Shown here piece after piece: positions 35,880 through 48,949 of a stretch of 64,000 nucleotides of DNA (the stretch's first letter is position 1; every line of letters begins with the position of its first letter). The position numbers were made by a program, and so were the translations under genes. The stretch is from positions 2,458,501 to 2,522,500 of the forward strand of contig NC_069136.1 in NCBI RefSeq assembly GCF_026914265.1, read 5' to 3'. Source of the stretch: Mya arenaria. Taxonomy: Eukaryota; Mollusca; Bivalvia; Myida; Myidae. The notes under the pieces are model-generated. The model was not told the DNA's origin. It did no database searches and worked only from the letters and a program-made list of their open reading frames with translations.

Positions 35880-36656
35880 ATTATAATTTGAAGGGCAAAT
35901 ACTAATCTGTCTATACGCCCTAGACAGATCTTTTTTGTACATAAAGGCCCCTCTACCTTTTGCCAGAACCAATTTTACAAAATCATCAATTTTTGGGAAC
36001 ATTAATGTAACTGACTCCCCTAGATACACATCTTTAGGAACAAAATCATTAACAGAACCTCCAGAATGACTACTAAGATCAAGAATTACTCTCCTCTCAC
36101 CACTCATGTGTTTGGGAACAGAGTTCAAAGGAGAAATTAACAAATTCGAACTAAATGGATTACTCTTAAATGGACCTATAATAGCCTTGAACTCTAATTC
36201 TTTTCGTAAGTATGCATTTATCTGGACTGGAAATTCTTCTGCCCCCTTATAAGTTTTATATTGCCACGCCTCCTTACATTTTTGGAAACAATCTTCATTT
36301 CCTACAAAGCCAATTGGAAAGCCAAATTCCAATAGATCACATACAGCAGTATCTTTGTATTCAAAATTTGCGAACAAACATCTCAAATAATCTGTATTTA
36401 TCTTATCATTTATTTTAATGCGACACCCTTCAAAATTAAACTTTCCAGAACGTTTAACCAATTCATGAGTCCTTACTAAATCAGCAATTTCAGACCTATA
36501 TTCGGTTGGTTTTAAAACTTTACAAACTTTACAAGATTCAGAGTGATCGTACATCAAGGACAGAGCATCCTTATTAAAATCCATGAAATGTGGACCAATT
36601 CCATTAGCATCTTTTTCTTTTTTTTTGAGACATTTACATTTGATTGATTTAAACAA
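35880..36656 (-). pseudogene. YR-retrotransposon RT, N-terminal part
   Basis: A Lys-rich linker with Cys pairs (CKCLKKK; CKVCKVLK) is followed by a region ending IGPFKSNPF, then ISPLNSVPKHMSGERRVILD (RT fingers) and KKDLSRAYRQISICPSNYNL (block with catalytic Asp). These are characteristic of DIRS/Ngaro RTs. The frame breaks off exactly at the Harbinger-like element (TAA at 35877-35879) and continues at 29045. No stop occurs in this stretch. Confidence 0.85.
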
Positions 36657-36721
36657 AACTTTGGTAAAAACAAATCACACAAGCTCACCTCATTAGAAAG
36701 TTTTGGGAGTTGACACCATCG

Positions 36722-37600
36722 TCAAGCAGAGCTAGAGTGAGGACAAGTGGTAGAACATTCAGGATGCTCCAATTTCTTCTTATCCTTGATCCAACAAGTC
36801 GCACAAATATGTTGTGCGATTCTCATCTTACCCTTAAATACCAAAGAGTGGGTACCCTTGTGCATACATTTTTTTTTTAAAAAAGGTACAAAACCAAACA
36901 TTTGAAGCAGACCTCTCCTCATCAGCAACAGTGCTATCCGAGAATTTCCACGATTTAACACGCGGGTTCGACCCCTGACCGGGTTTATCTGATGAGGGAT
37001 AAGGCTTATTCAGAATGCAGGTCTCTAAATAATGAAAATCATCCCCCCAATTTTTTTCTCCTAACTCAATTTCCCTAAGAACTGCCGCATAAAAGGCCTT
37101 CAAATTCTGAAAGGTAAAATGTGCATTCAAATACATGATTCGTTTGAGTAAAGACAGTCTTCCAGTTTTTTCTTTGGCGCTTGTTGTTGGATTTGAAATT
37201 ATCTCCAGTTCTCCTGCCACAAACAAATTAAAAGTCAGATCTTCAAACCCAATGTTTTGAGTTACGAATTCATAACGTAATTGAGAATGTGGATAACTTT
37301 GTGTATGTTTGATCTTTGCAGAATCATCCGAAAAAGAACTGTCCGAAATCACGTCACTACTTGTATCTGAACTACAATCGGAAAGAGCTACGCAAGTTTC
37401 TTTATCTGTTTGGAGACTGCACTCTTTAAATCTGGCAACTGCCTTAGTTGATCAATATCAACATCACTCTTCTCTTTTTCATGTCCTTCACCTTCCGTTT
37501 TTTCGCGTCTAGCTTCCTGCGCAACGCCTCCTTCTCCTGTATTTTTTGCAGACGTCTCTCCTCGGTTTCAAGCGATTGCATTTCTTCCAACATGGAGGTC
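36722..37600 (-). pseudogene. YR-retrotransposon gag-like ORF1
   Basis: From an ATG near 37592 the reading MTSMLEEMQSLETEERRLQK is a coiled-coil start. After a +1 shift near 37500 it continues DIDQLRQLPDLKSAVSKQIK, then a stop. Downstream (37352-36834) a frame with FNLFVAGELEIISN and LKAFYAAVLREIELGEKNWG is the conserved core of this gag family. In another frame, HICATCWIKDKK and HPECSTTC (about 36800-36730) suggest a zinc knuckle before the RT. At least two frameshifts and a stop inactivate it. Confidence 0.65.
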
Positions 37601-37640
37601 ATCTCAGCATCCGAGTCCGATTACATTTTCATTACACAAA

Positions 37641-38492
37641 TGTCTATAAAACAGTTTATAAATACCGCGCCCAAACGAGCTCGCTGTCGGCGCTTTGCTG
37701 TTACAACCTCCCTCCTATTTAGCTTTGTTCCACATCTAACTTATTAAATAGATGAAACTGAGTGAAACCCACTCAAATATTCAATCCTTTCTTTTTATAA
37801 AACTTATTTCAAGAACAACTGTCAGGCACGACAAACAAAGATCGAATGAATATTTAAGCGCGGAAAAATTTGCACCAGAACTATCGCAATACAAAGCAAC
37901 CAATCAGAATTGATATGATATTAATTACTGCCGGAAGTGACTGCCTGTAAACTTTGACATATTCTTAAATATCATCAATTAAACTTCGCCCGTTTCTATA
38001 CAGATCGTAAACTTTCTAGGCGGAACTCGAATTTTAGTATAAAATGCGTCGTAATGACATTCATCGCATGAATTCTGCCCGTAACTTTACGGCTGTTCAG
38101 TGCACTTCAGTAGCTAGCTATTCATAAAAACATTTAACCTGATTCACTATTCAGCGCCCGTGAAACAAGTAACTAGTATACAGATGATATAAATTGATAT
38201 TGCCTGAGTGTTTGGTTATATGTGTTACATGTGTTTTGTGGAGGAAACTCAAAGAGACGCATTGGTGAGAAACGAGTGTGTTAACCACTGCATTAGCTGG
38301 TTAGGCAAGTAAACTTATGGAATGGTGAAGGACAAGTAATGGAACGACAATGGGACAGCTGTAGTTAATTGAAGTCTAGAGTGTGTGTTTTCTCTTGTAA
38401 CTTTAAACAGATGTGCGTATTATTGCGAGTTATATAACGACTTTTAAATATTCCGAAATATTGACCTGGTACCTGCCTGTAAAAAGGTAGTC
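37641..38492 (+). other. Upstream region of the transporter gene
   Basis: This is the only DNA between the YR retrotransposon's 5' side and the transporter start codon. It must hold the proximal promoter or 5' UTR unless the transcript begins with a far-upstream exon. I did not recognise a TATA box or other defined promoter element. Confidence 0.35.
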
Positions 38493-41400
38493 ATGGGTGA
38501 TAAAACATTGAAACAGAACGACAATCACACGGACATTGTTCAGGACAGTGCTTGGTGCTGGGTGATTGTGATCGGTGCATTCCTCGCTCACGTGATCACC
38601 CATGGTATACTTTACTCGTTCGGAATCCTATTTATAGCACTGGAGGAGAAATATGGGGGCACAAAAGCTGAGATCGCATTGATACCGTCCCTCATGTCTG
38701 GTACTTTGTACCTTGTAGGTGAGTATGACAAGAGTTGTAAACATGAAAAATTGTTAACGGTTCAGTAAAATTCTTTACATATATCTTTATATCTTCCAAG
38801 GTAACTTTAAATTATATAAGCATTAATTTTTTAACACGTTTTAATCACATTTAAACTTGCCACCGAATATGCGGATATGTTTTTCTCATGGTCTGTTACT
38901 GTTTTTATAAACAGTTCAGGATGTCAAAATTACACTTCAGAATATGAAATAAGTATTAAAGCTTGTTTAAATGCACTATTTTTTTTTAAAAAAAAACAAA
39001 AAAAAACAACAACAACAAATCAATCTGTTTATAAAATTATTTAACATTGATTATTAACATTATCAGCGCTTTAAGCCTTTAAATAATTTTCAACTATTTT
39101 GAAATAATACGTATTACCACACACTGTTAAAGCACCAGTCAATTGTAACCACGGCCCCCAGGTCCGGGGGGATGACCGGGGATAGCGGGGAAAATGGGCT
39201 GTGTTTTTATTTTCCAGGTGGCCCCGCAGTGCCGTGTGAATGCGGTGGTTTTGTCTTCACGCCAAAAATAGTGGAAAATGGGCCTTAACCAGGGTCCCTG
39301 GGGTGCGGGGGCATTTTGCGGGGATTTTACCAGCAGTTCGTCTCCGCAGGGCGGGGACTCTACCCGGCTTGGCTGGACCGAAAGTCAAAGTCCCTGCTAT
39401 TCCCCGGACCAGGGGGCGTGGTTACAATTAACTCGTGCATAATTAGTCTAAAATAATAGACGTGTTTTACGGGATTCTTCCAATTTGCCATATCAAAAAT
39501 CGTAAAAAATATCCGTCAACGTACAATTTTTTGGATTAGGTGCATAATGTGATCACTCACTCAAAGTATTCCACTGTGTGTACATGACGTGATAAATTAT
39601 ATCATAAATGTTACGCCGGATGGTAACATTTTGCTTCAAATGATGACTTAAAACAAAGGGCAGTCTATGCCGCTTTAAGAGCGTTGCCTTCGTTTTATTA
39701 TCGGAATTTGATTAGGTGATTAGCTTCCTCAAACACTTCGGCATATGTGTTTCCAAAATAACATTTTGACAGCCTGTGCTCCATCAGGCGGCAGATTTGT
39801 GAAAAGTTTTATCGAATTGCTTTAAGAAATTAAACTCTCAATCAGACAAAGTTATATCTAGTTAAAGTGTTCATTCGAAGCAAAATGCTGCCTTCCGAAG
39901 TATCATTTATGATGTAATTTATCACGTGGTATACACACATTCACAGTGATTTGATTGAAATGAACTCCTACTTTGGTGTAATGTCACCTGTACCAAATTT
40001 AGTGACATTTAACCTAACATATTCATTTTTTCTTCAGATTTATCCAAGTGGTTACTCCTACCAACTATATCTAGCATAAACTAACTGTGAATTACTGCTG
40101 TGGAAGTTCCTTTAAGGATTTTACTTTGCGGATCCTCCTTCATTCCGCTGACCTAAATTTCACCTCTGCTCCGGTTTTGGTATGATATTGATAACGCTAC
40201 GTCGTCTTTAAACTATGGTTATATCTATTTGACTACCACATATTTGATCGCTCACTTGAAACGTATTTAATCATTGATGAAATTTAAGATTGAAACCACT
40301 TTAATGTCTCAATGAATTTATAAACCATTTGTAAAAACAGAAACAAAAATCGTTTCAAAGAGACGATGTTTTTTTAATATCCATTGGTGAACCTTAAAAT
40401 TGAAACACACTTCATGATCAAGTTTTTTTTATTTTTATGAGTACAAATTGGCCCTTTAAAATGGTATGTTCACAACACTCCATTTTCATACTAGTTTTCA
40501 AAATCTAGTTTTTTCTAATGCGCCTTTTTATCAACGTGTGTTGATACTCAGTAGTGTGTGTCTGTTATGTTTGTGTGCTCTATATCTCTTGTTCAAGCTG
40601 AAAGGTAATGAATTATAATTATACCAACACCGGAGCAGTGGTAAAGTCGTCGGTTCGACAGTTTTCCACTTAAAGCAACTGATACTATGTCGGAAATTGA
40701 GCCCTTGATACCATCAAGGGAAACCAGAAAAATGTTAAATCTCTTTCTCCCTATGTTTATGTATGAACACACATTTATATAATTATGAAACAATTACTTC
40801 AATTTGAAACACTCAAAGTGGCCGTTTATATGTTCTCATCCGTTATTAATCACACCACTGTTGGCGTAATGGTGTCAATACACCATTACATTTAATACTA
40901 ATTAAGCTTTGTAGTTTAAAGTTCTTGACATTGTTTAGAAAACGCTTGCTTACAGTTAAATACTTCATAACGGATTAACGTTTTTTTCACAACGACTACT
41001 AAAATGTATTTTTAAGAAATGTAAACGGTTTATAAACACTCTGTTTAATGTTAACAGAGCTTGTTTAACGTTCTGAAAAACGTAAAGAGTATCATTTGTC
41101 TGGTTGCCTAGACGATTAGAAAAGGAGGCAATGTTCAAACTGATATGTAGCCCAAACGTTCCTGACTTTTCCAATATATAACTGTTTGGAAAATTTGTAC
41201 GTGTTAACACTGCTTTCCAGCTCCAAATATCGTTTCTTTAAAGTGACACTCTTATTCAAAACCAATACATACACATGTATAATAAACATCATTTTTGACT
41301 GATAAACGTTTAACTATTTACTAAATAATGCATTTATGGACAATATTAATTACTGATTACAAGACTGTAACCGTGTATTTAATAGCAGAAAGCGCAAAAA

Positions 41401-44400
41401 TATTAAATGATTGGTGAATGCTAAAATATCTAATGTGGTCTACAATAGTTTCATAAGGTAGAAATACCGTGTTTTATGCTCATTTCTTTCAAATTAAACT
41501 CTGTATCCTTCATAAGAACCATTGTTTTCGACATTTATTCATCCTTTTTGGAAAATTAAAACAATACTATTAATTGTGGTAAATCTTATCTGGGAGTAAG
41601 AGTGCATCTTTAAGCCTTTGTTGAAAACGCCAATCCTGCATTAAACAGTTTTGACATGATCGCTAAATCGTGAAAACGCATGAAAAAAGACGTGACAGTA
41701 ACCAAACGATAGAACAGTAAGAAACGCGTTCCGGTTGAAAACGTTATAATAAAAACAACAACAACAACTTAACAACCAACAGAATAGTGTAAGTCTTGTC
41801 GACCTTATGTTAAAAAAAATAATAACAGAATATTAGCAATATTTTGTCGCTTTTTTAACTGTGTATTTTATGACAACGTAGCTTTTAATTCATTTTTATA
41901 TGTACATAAATCATATGCTTTTGTTCTTTTATCATTTAAGTCAAATAAGCTAAACATGATATTGCTTTATAATTAAAACATTTTTTGCATAAACCTGTTG
42001 TGTTAGCGTCTAACACTAGTACTTGTACTGCTGGTGTATATTGACAACTTTGTAGATTTATATAGATATCTATTAACGGAGAATAAACAAATTGTTGAAA
42101 TACGAGACAACGGCAAAAACACATCAAACAGACACACTCGCATCCAAATATCTTTACCGATTAATCAGACCAAATGTTATGGTTTACGTGGATCATTTTG
42201 CGTTGATATTTTGTGAAAAAATAGCGATACATCATCTTAAAATAAGTAAACATGGTATTTAGGTAGCGATCCTACCTCACTGAAACCGTAACTTGAGTTT
42301 AATTTAAATAATATTTATCTTGTACATTCAAGGCCCCTTGGTGAGCGCCCTTATAACACGGTACGGCTGTCGGACTGTAACGGCGCTAGGTGCTGTGATC
42401 GGCGCGCTAGGCTTTATAACCAGCGTTTTTGCAAATAGCCTATACCTGCTGTACTTCACACTCGGTGTCCTGACAGGTACGTTATAGGTTACAGGAAGAA
42501 TGTTGTAAAATTAATACAACGAATGTTTGTGCTCAGGCCTTGGTCCAATATCCAATAATCCAACTACCAGCTCACACGTAGTATTTTTCCCATGCATGTA
42601 AACAACCTGTTCTTACCAATATTTCGGGTTTCAAAATCTTTAAGAGTGCCATTATTAAGGGAAATTAAAAGTCATTTTTATTACCAACGCGTTTGAGGTC
42701 TTTTTATCATCCATATTAAAAAAAGGTCAAACATGTATGCTAATATTGATCTATATCAGGCTGTGGGTTTGGGTTCGTATTTCTGGCGGCCATTGTGGTG
42801 GTGACACGCCATTTCCAGAAACACCGCTCTCTCGCTTGCGGCCTCGCACTTTCAGGGGCCGGTGGAGGCGCCTTCATTTGCAGGTATTCGTATAAAGATA
42901 TTCATTGTCGCCTTTTGTTAGATCACGGAAAGCCATTAAAATTTATTGCCCTTGGTTGCTTAAGACGCGATTCGACTGCGTACTTCATACTACGTTTACT
43001 TTACTTTATGGAAGTCTGGGGCGTAGCTAGGAAAAAAAAATACTTGTAGGCCCGATGGCTGTTGGTGAGTTTGGTAAAACCCCCCGCCCCCCCCCCCCCC
43101 GATTTGTTTCTAAATTAGAAGCAAAATGGTGCAATTAGGGAGCATTCCAGGAGCAACACAAAAGACTCAGTTACATCCATTTTATATGCACATTACACAA
43201 ACTTAAATATATATTTAATGATTACAATAAATCAAGTGTTTGAGAGGCTATTAGTTTCAATGCATGTTTTGGTTATTTAAGTTTTGTCATTTTTCACAAA
43301 AAAGGCCTATATGTAGCTACACCAAGTAGTTATTGTGAACTTACCCCGTAAGACATTTGTCATAATGACATGGCATACTTGAAGACAATTTTGACATGTT
43401 GCTTTATGGTGTAAAAACCTAATTCGACTGAACTAGTTTTGTCTGGTAAACATGTGCATAAATATACATTGTACGTCAACGGACATTTGTAACGTTAAAA
43501 TTATTGTTTGTTGTTTTTCGCCTGAGATCGCTTTCACACGGCATCTGGGTTAATCTCCTCGACATATCCTAGGCACGATGTGAGCTTTGAAACTAACTCG
43601 TAGAAAAACTCGAGACTGTGTTAAAAGGACAATTATAATCTTTAACTAAATGTAATAAACACAATGACTATCATATCATGTATAATGTACATCTTATCAA
43701 CCTTTAGTCCATTGATAGAATGGCTGCTGGCGACCTTCTCACTGTCGGGAACGCTCCTAATACTGGCGGCTATCGTGCTCAACTGCATTCCTTGTGGCCT
43801 CCTCTTTCGGTCCGTCCGTGGCGCACATACAAACAGGGCGGCAGAGACCGGCCGCGATCTGGAATATGATAGTGTATTGCATGAAACGTTCGAGGTGTGT
43901 GGTGATGCTGAGCAAGAAGTGCAAGTTCATTACGATGCCAAGGATGAATTTGATACATTCAAACAAAACCAGACTGAAGGATCTGAGCATTATACTGAAC
44001 TTGCAAACATGCCCTCGAAACTCTTTGGTAGCTCGGAGGAGGACAACGGACTGCAGAATTCAAACTATGAAGCGGAAACACAATCTGTCATCGTCGACGA
44101 CAACATTGTTATCGAAATTGTGAATCAGAATGAATTCAAAGAAAAAGAAGCGTTTATTCAAGAAAAGACAGCAAATCAAAATGAGAAAACATTCAAACCT
44201 CCGAACCGGAGACGGAAGTATTTTGACCGGAAATGTCCAATACTAGGCCGGTACCTGTCCTTGATCAGTCGCTTAGAACCAGTTGTTTTCTTCATTTCCC
44301 AGTTCTTGTTCTTCGTGGGCTTCTATCTGCCCTTTATCTACATTCCCGACAAGGCACGACTACACGGTGAGTCTTCCTCTACGCGTTTTTAAAACATAAA

Positions 44401-47400
44401 TTTGCTTAAAATAAGATTTGTGAATGAATTATTTACGGCTAACATGAAGTAAAGCGATAGATTTGTCAAAAACCGTGTACTTTGCCTTAGATTTCAACTC
44501 TGAGAATCAGTTGGTCAAGATGTTCAGGAAAACTTTAGGATATTAGAGAAAGTTTTTTATTACCGTGGATAGACCTCTTAAATGCGGGGTTTATGGTCTT
44601 TATTTCACAAAAATTCTCCAAATATTAAGAAAGTTATCTTTAAAAACCTTACCTGAATCGAGACTTGTTGACCTTTGTTGCCGTGCACTTTACCAAATAA
44701 GTCACGTGGGTTCTCTACCGTGCCTTTTGTGTGTTATTAATTCTTAAGATTTCAATGAAGACTTTACCTCATTAAGGTATCCCTGAACGTCAGGCGGTCT
44801 GGGTTGCTTCCACCATCGGACTGTCCAGCATAGCAGGCAGGGTCATCCTCGGCTATGTGGCTGACCGGCCATACGTCAACAGGTGGGTTCTGGTTTGAGA
44901 ATTTCGTTGCCATAATGTACATGTAATTTATTTGTTACCAGTTGTGATAAGAGCTTCTCATGAACTTAAAGAATAAGCACTACATCAGTTTTGCACTACC
45001 TTGCATGGAAGATAAACAAATTGTTTTGTATGAGGACTCATTGAGAGTTCTGTGTTAAACGATACCGTTTTAAATTAGATTTTGAAGTATTTAATTCAAT
45101 ATTGTGGTAACATCATTGCCTAGAAATTCTCCGTCGAATTTGTTGATGTCATGATTCTGGGGCAAGCTCCAATAAATGTAGTCGTAAGTTCAAAAATCTT
45201 AAATCTGTTGGTGCGTTGCAGCTGGACTTTCCCAGGGTTGAACGTACAGTTACAATTACTAAATATTTATGACCAAAATTTTTCGAAAAAGTTTTTTTTA
45301 CTTTACTTTGAAATCGTTAGTTAAACAAGTCCATTGAGTTTATGATGGCCCTGTCCGTATGGGTCGCGTTTATACATCGACTTACTTATAATTAAGAATC
45401 TCCAAGCCTATATGCCCAGAACTGAGATGTTTACTATGTCGAGTTGTCTAGTTGTCATTCACCAACATCCTCCACATCACATTATTTCGATCGCAACTAT
45501 CATTCCCCTTCAAAACCCATAGAAACAATACACTTCCTTGGCAATACTATGTTTCTTTCTTAGTAACAGCTTGCTTCCCAAGCGACCATCTATTCCAGTT
45601 AAAACCATGGACCTTCTAAAAAAACATCAGTAGCCTTAGCAACTACATTTTTCCTAAGAAACCAATAATAACATCGACAATGGCTAATTATCTTAGTAAC
45701 CATCAGACTCCATAGCAACCATGGACCTCCTGAGCAACCACCAACCTCCTTAGCAACCGTTTAAAAAACAAATGAGTTTCTTGGCGATAACTTACTTCTC
45801 TATTTTCGTCTGGTTCTCATGTGAGCGTAATAGGAATATAGTGGACATAATTTTTATTATGGAAGTGAATTTGAATCAGTATTTTTCAAAAAATTTAATG
45901 AATATCTTTCATTAAGAAGCCACAAAACATTGATGACTGTATCGTCTAGAAAAATATTGACACACATAATCATATTGTCACAAGCCTTTTTCTTTGGCCT
46001 CCCCCATCCTATTTTGTACTGTGGAGTGTCTCTGCATGCATTAACATTATGAAATATCATTTCCTTAAGATAACTTCGTTCATATATTTTCCTTGTGGCT
46101 AATGCTTTACACTGTCTATATGTTTGCAGAATGGTTCTATTTAAAGCGGCGCTGATAGTTACGGGCGTCAGCACGGCCGCCGGGCCGCTCTTCGTCTCCC
46201 TCTGGTCGCTTCTTCTGTATGCCGTTGTATTCGGAATATCCAGTGGTATACGCTCTTGACTTGACTTTTTTATTATATACTTATCATAAATCCGCACTCC
46301 ATACAAATCACAAAATACGGTAGTCCGTATTCCAATCCAGTGCAATACGGTCGTATTCTGCTCAGTTGTCGTTACATCATAGACGTATTATAGCAAGATG
46401 TTAAAATAATTTCATTAAAAACCGCTGCATCATTAAAATGGCATTAATTATAAACACATGTGTCTTTTAAGTAATTTAACGAGTACTGAATGTCGTATAA
46501 GACTAGTGGAATTTTGCAGAAATCCGAATCTGCAAAAATCCACACGAATCAAGTACAACCTCCCGAATCAAAACGCAATACTAATATCCCTATTACATTT
46601 CACAAACGCTCTTTAGTAGGACATGCGTTGAAACGCTCATGATTGTGTAAACATGACGCAACATGTCCATAAAATCATCTATGTAGTGACGTGCGAGTTT
46701 TAAATTGCAGGATTTTATTGTCAGTTTTACACACTTCCTTTATCTTTCCTCCAGGGATCTCGCTGTCTCTGACATCAGTGGTGCTAGTAGACCTGGTGGG
46801 GATGGATCTACTTCCGGAAGCGTTCGGGCTGAACAATGTCTTCAGTGGAGTTGGCTCCCTCCTTGGGCCTATGTTTGCAGGTGTGGAAACAGGTTTACAT
46901 GTGTTGATCTCTCAATTTTCTAACTGTTGTGTGCAGTTGTTTAACTTTACTTTCTTTATTCCAAATCCCTTATTCTTGGTCGCTTTCCGAAACATTTTGA
47001 AACAAATCGACTAGGCAAGGTTATTTGGAATAACAAGTTAAATATTAATTCGATTTCTGACACTGAACTATTATTTTACGGAATTTCCCGACCTCTCGAT
47101 ACTTTGTCATATGCCTGTTGAAAGATAGCGCCCTGTTTGTTTCTAATCCGTACAATTTCAAATATTTTTTTTATTACGAACAATATCTTTGACCATTGAG
47201 TGTTTAGTATTACACAGCTATGAAAAACACTTTATGTATAAATTTATTCTGAATATAACTAGATGAATTAAGTATGGCTATATTAAATTGACCAATTTAA
47301 GCCTAAGGCTCGGTAAGCTGTGTATAAATATATTTTTATTTGGATTTAAATGAAGTCATTTGGACTGTTGCAGGTGTGCTTTATGACGTCACACAGAGCT

Positions 47401-47504
47401 ACGTGGCTCCCTTTCTTGTGCCCGGAAGTGCAATGACAGCTTCCGGTATTCTGCTTATTATTGTCACGTGTTGTACCTCTCGCAATAAAAACATTGAAAG
47501 ATAA
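38493..47504 (+). CDS. SLC16-like monocarboxylate transporter, 8 coding exons
   Basis: Coding exons are 38493-38718, 42333-42476, 42760-42883, 43708-44366, 44777-44882, 46130-46245, 46755-46880 and 47374-47504. All have GT..AG borders, and junction phases are 1, 1, 2, 1, 2, 1, 1. They total 1632 bp, 543 residues. Helix 1 carries DSAWCWVIVIGAFL, a variant of the family motif DGGWGWV. Helices 2-4 follow in exon 2. Exon 3 has RHFQKHRSLACGLALSGAGG, matching the helix-5 signature. A long acidic loop (about residues 205-335) precedes helices 7-12. IAGRVILGYVADRP in exon 5 fits helix 8. Such proteins move monocarboxylates or related solutes across the plasma membrane, often with protons; the substrate here is unknown. 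The ATG is the first in frame and matches the family start. Confidence 0.9.
39141..39429. mobile_element. MITE family M3, complete copy in transporter intron 1
   Basis: AATTGTAACCACGGCCCCCA followed by GGTCCGGGG at the left is mirrored by CCCCGGACCAGGGGGCGTGG followed by TTACAATT at the right. Arms are about 28 bp and the unit is 289 bp, strikingly G+C-rich. The outer AATT is palindromic and may be the target duplication. A fragment of the same family lies at 34915-35060. Confidence 0.85.
39572..39948. mobile_element. MITE family M4, copy in transporter intron 1
   Basis: CACTGTGTGTACATGACGTG followed by ATAAATTATATCATAAATG is mirrored at the right end (CATTTATGATGTAATTTATC, ACGTGGTATACACACATTCA). 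It also resembles the family copy at 56618-57067, including the phrases TTTTGCTTC and CTATGCCGCTT. The flanking bases do not show a convincing duplication in this copy. Confidence 0.7.
43015..43110. repeat. hAT-end-like scrap with poly-C in transporter intron 3
   Basis: CTGGGGCGTAGCTAGG (about 43016) resembles the hAT-B terminus CAGGGGCGTACCTAGG. It is followed by an A-run and then CCCCCCGCCCCCCCC at about 43081-43100. No opposite end or duplication was found, so it is only a possible relic. Confidence 0.35.
44385..44722. mobile_element. MITE family M2, truncated copy filling transporter intron 4
   Basis: Read on the minus strand this segment starts CACGGTAGAGAACCCACGTG and follows the copy at 32708-33172 closely (CGATTCAGGTAAGGTTTTTA, CGTAAATAATTCATTCAC) until about 44385. 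It occupies about 338 of the 410 bp of intron 4. The second terminal repeat is not present in recognisable form. The exon 4/intron 4 junction at 44363-44371 reads CACGGTGAG, coincidentally or not like the repeat start CACGGTGGAG. Confidence 0.85.
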
Positions 47505-47764
47505 TTTGTGTATTTTTATCGTAACGTAGACGTCGCAATTACATAAAATCCTTGCAAAGACGCCATCTTGTAAATATCGCAGCCACATGTGTTCACACCT
47601 TATATTGACATAATTGATGGCTGTAAAACGTGCTGACAACAGTGAATATTGTTTCCTCACTTTTTAAACTTCGAATGATTTTTTTCTTATTTTTTTTCTT
47701 AGTATCCGTGATAATTAATTGTTTCTTTTGTCTACTTTTTTAATTATCATGCACTTAGTTATAC

Positions 47765-47770
47765 AATAAA
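47765..47770 (+). other. Poly(A) signal of the transporter gene
   Basis: AATAAA lies about 260 bp after the stop codon at 47502-47504. It is the first canonical signal I see downstream, consistent with a 3' UTR of about 280 bp. Confidence 0.6.
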
Positions 47771-48949
47771 ACACAATTTGAACCTCTAATGTGTTTTCGA
47801 AATGAAGCTGCGCGAGAACTTTAGCATGTATGCGTTACTAGGCTTTACTCTGAACGCACCTATCAAGATTCCTTGAAATGGACGTAGCAGTTTCAAAGGA
47901 GAAGGCAGGAACACCACATACATCCACCAGAATATAAATTAGTACTGCTGTTGAAGGGACATGAGAACACGTTTATGAAAACATCGTACTGATCCATACG
48001 ACACTGGATACATGTATGAAATGTTGTAGAAGAATACTGAAACGGTCTGATCAGCTCACACATATTGTCTTCTCTGTAATAATCTTTGGAAACATATCTT
48101 TAAAGTACATATTATCTTTTTAAGTAAAAAAGACAAGAGTCGAAACTTCAGATCACAGGCACTTTAAGCCTTGGAGCGGGGACTGTGCAAGATGGGGGAG
48201 GGTTGAACCCTCACGGAAGAAGCATCGCCCCCTAAAGATTTTTTTTTATCCAAATTGATGCATTTTTTCTTCACTTCCCGGATTAAAAATATGCGTTTGA
48301 CATATGGTATCTTTATAATCGATTCATTTTCTTATTTACTGAATGCTTAAAGGGGGCATTATTTTGTTTAATTTCAATTAGAGTTTAAACCTATCAAGTT
48401 CATTGTATCTAATGTCCATGATGATGTACGAACATAAAAAGACATCGCGTACTAGGTGCATGACGGTTGTAATTCAATATAAAAATAGAAGGCGTTACAC
48501 CAGTCCTGCGCTAGGCCCTCGATTTAACGTATAATACATCTGAAGACAGATTTCATTCAAGTGTAGTTTATGAATAAAGGTTTTCGTCACCTTAGTGCAA
48601 TAACTCAATAACTGCATATAGATATATAATCAGATAATAAGTTCTTGCACAAAGGTGACGTAAATTTGCAATATTTATTTAACAACGATAGTATACATCA
48701 ATATTGCATAACCCAATCTAGTGAAATTAATATTGATAAACAAACAAAACAATGATAGCAATCGTTTATTTACGCATTGTTTTGCTTCTTATCTTTTTAT
48801 TTACATGATGATAAATGGTTTTAAGATTAATCTTACAAAGCAAGTTCACTACATGAAATCAATGTTCTTCACATTTAATTAGAAAATGACCTACATAAGG
48901 CGCCAGTCCTTTCGGTAAACACCGAATCTCTTATTCGTTTAAACAACTT
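47771..48949. other. No feature recognised
   Basis: Intergenic A+T-rich sequence. A poly-T patch with GGGGGAGGGTTGAACCCTC lies near 48195. I see no coding frame or bounded repeat. Confidence 0.35.
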
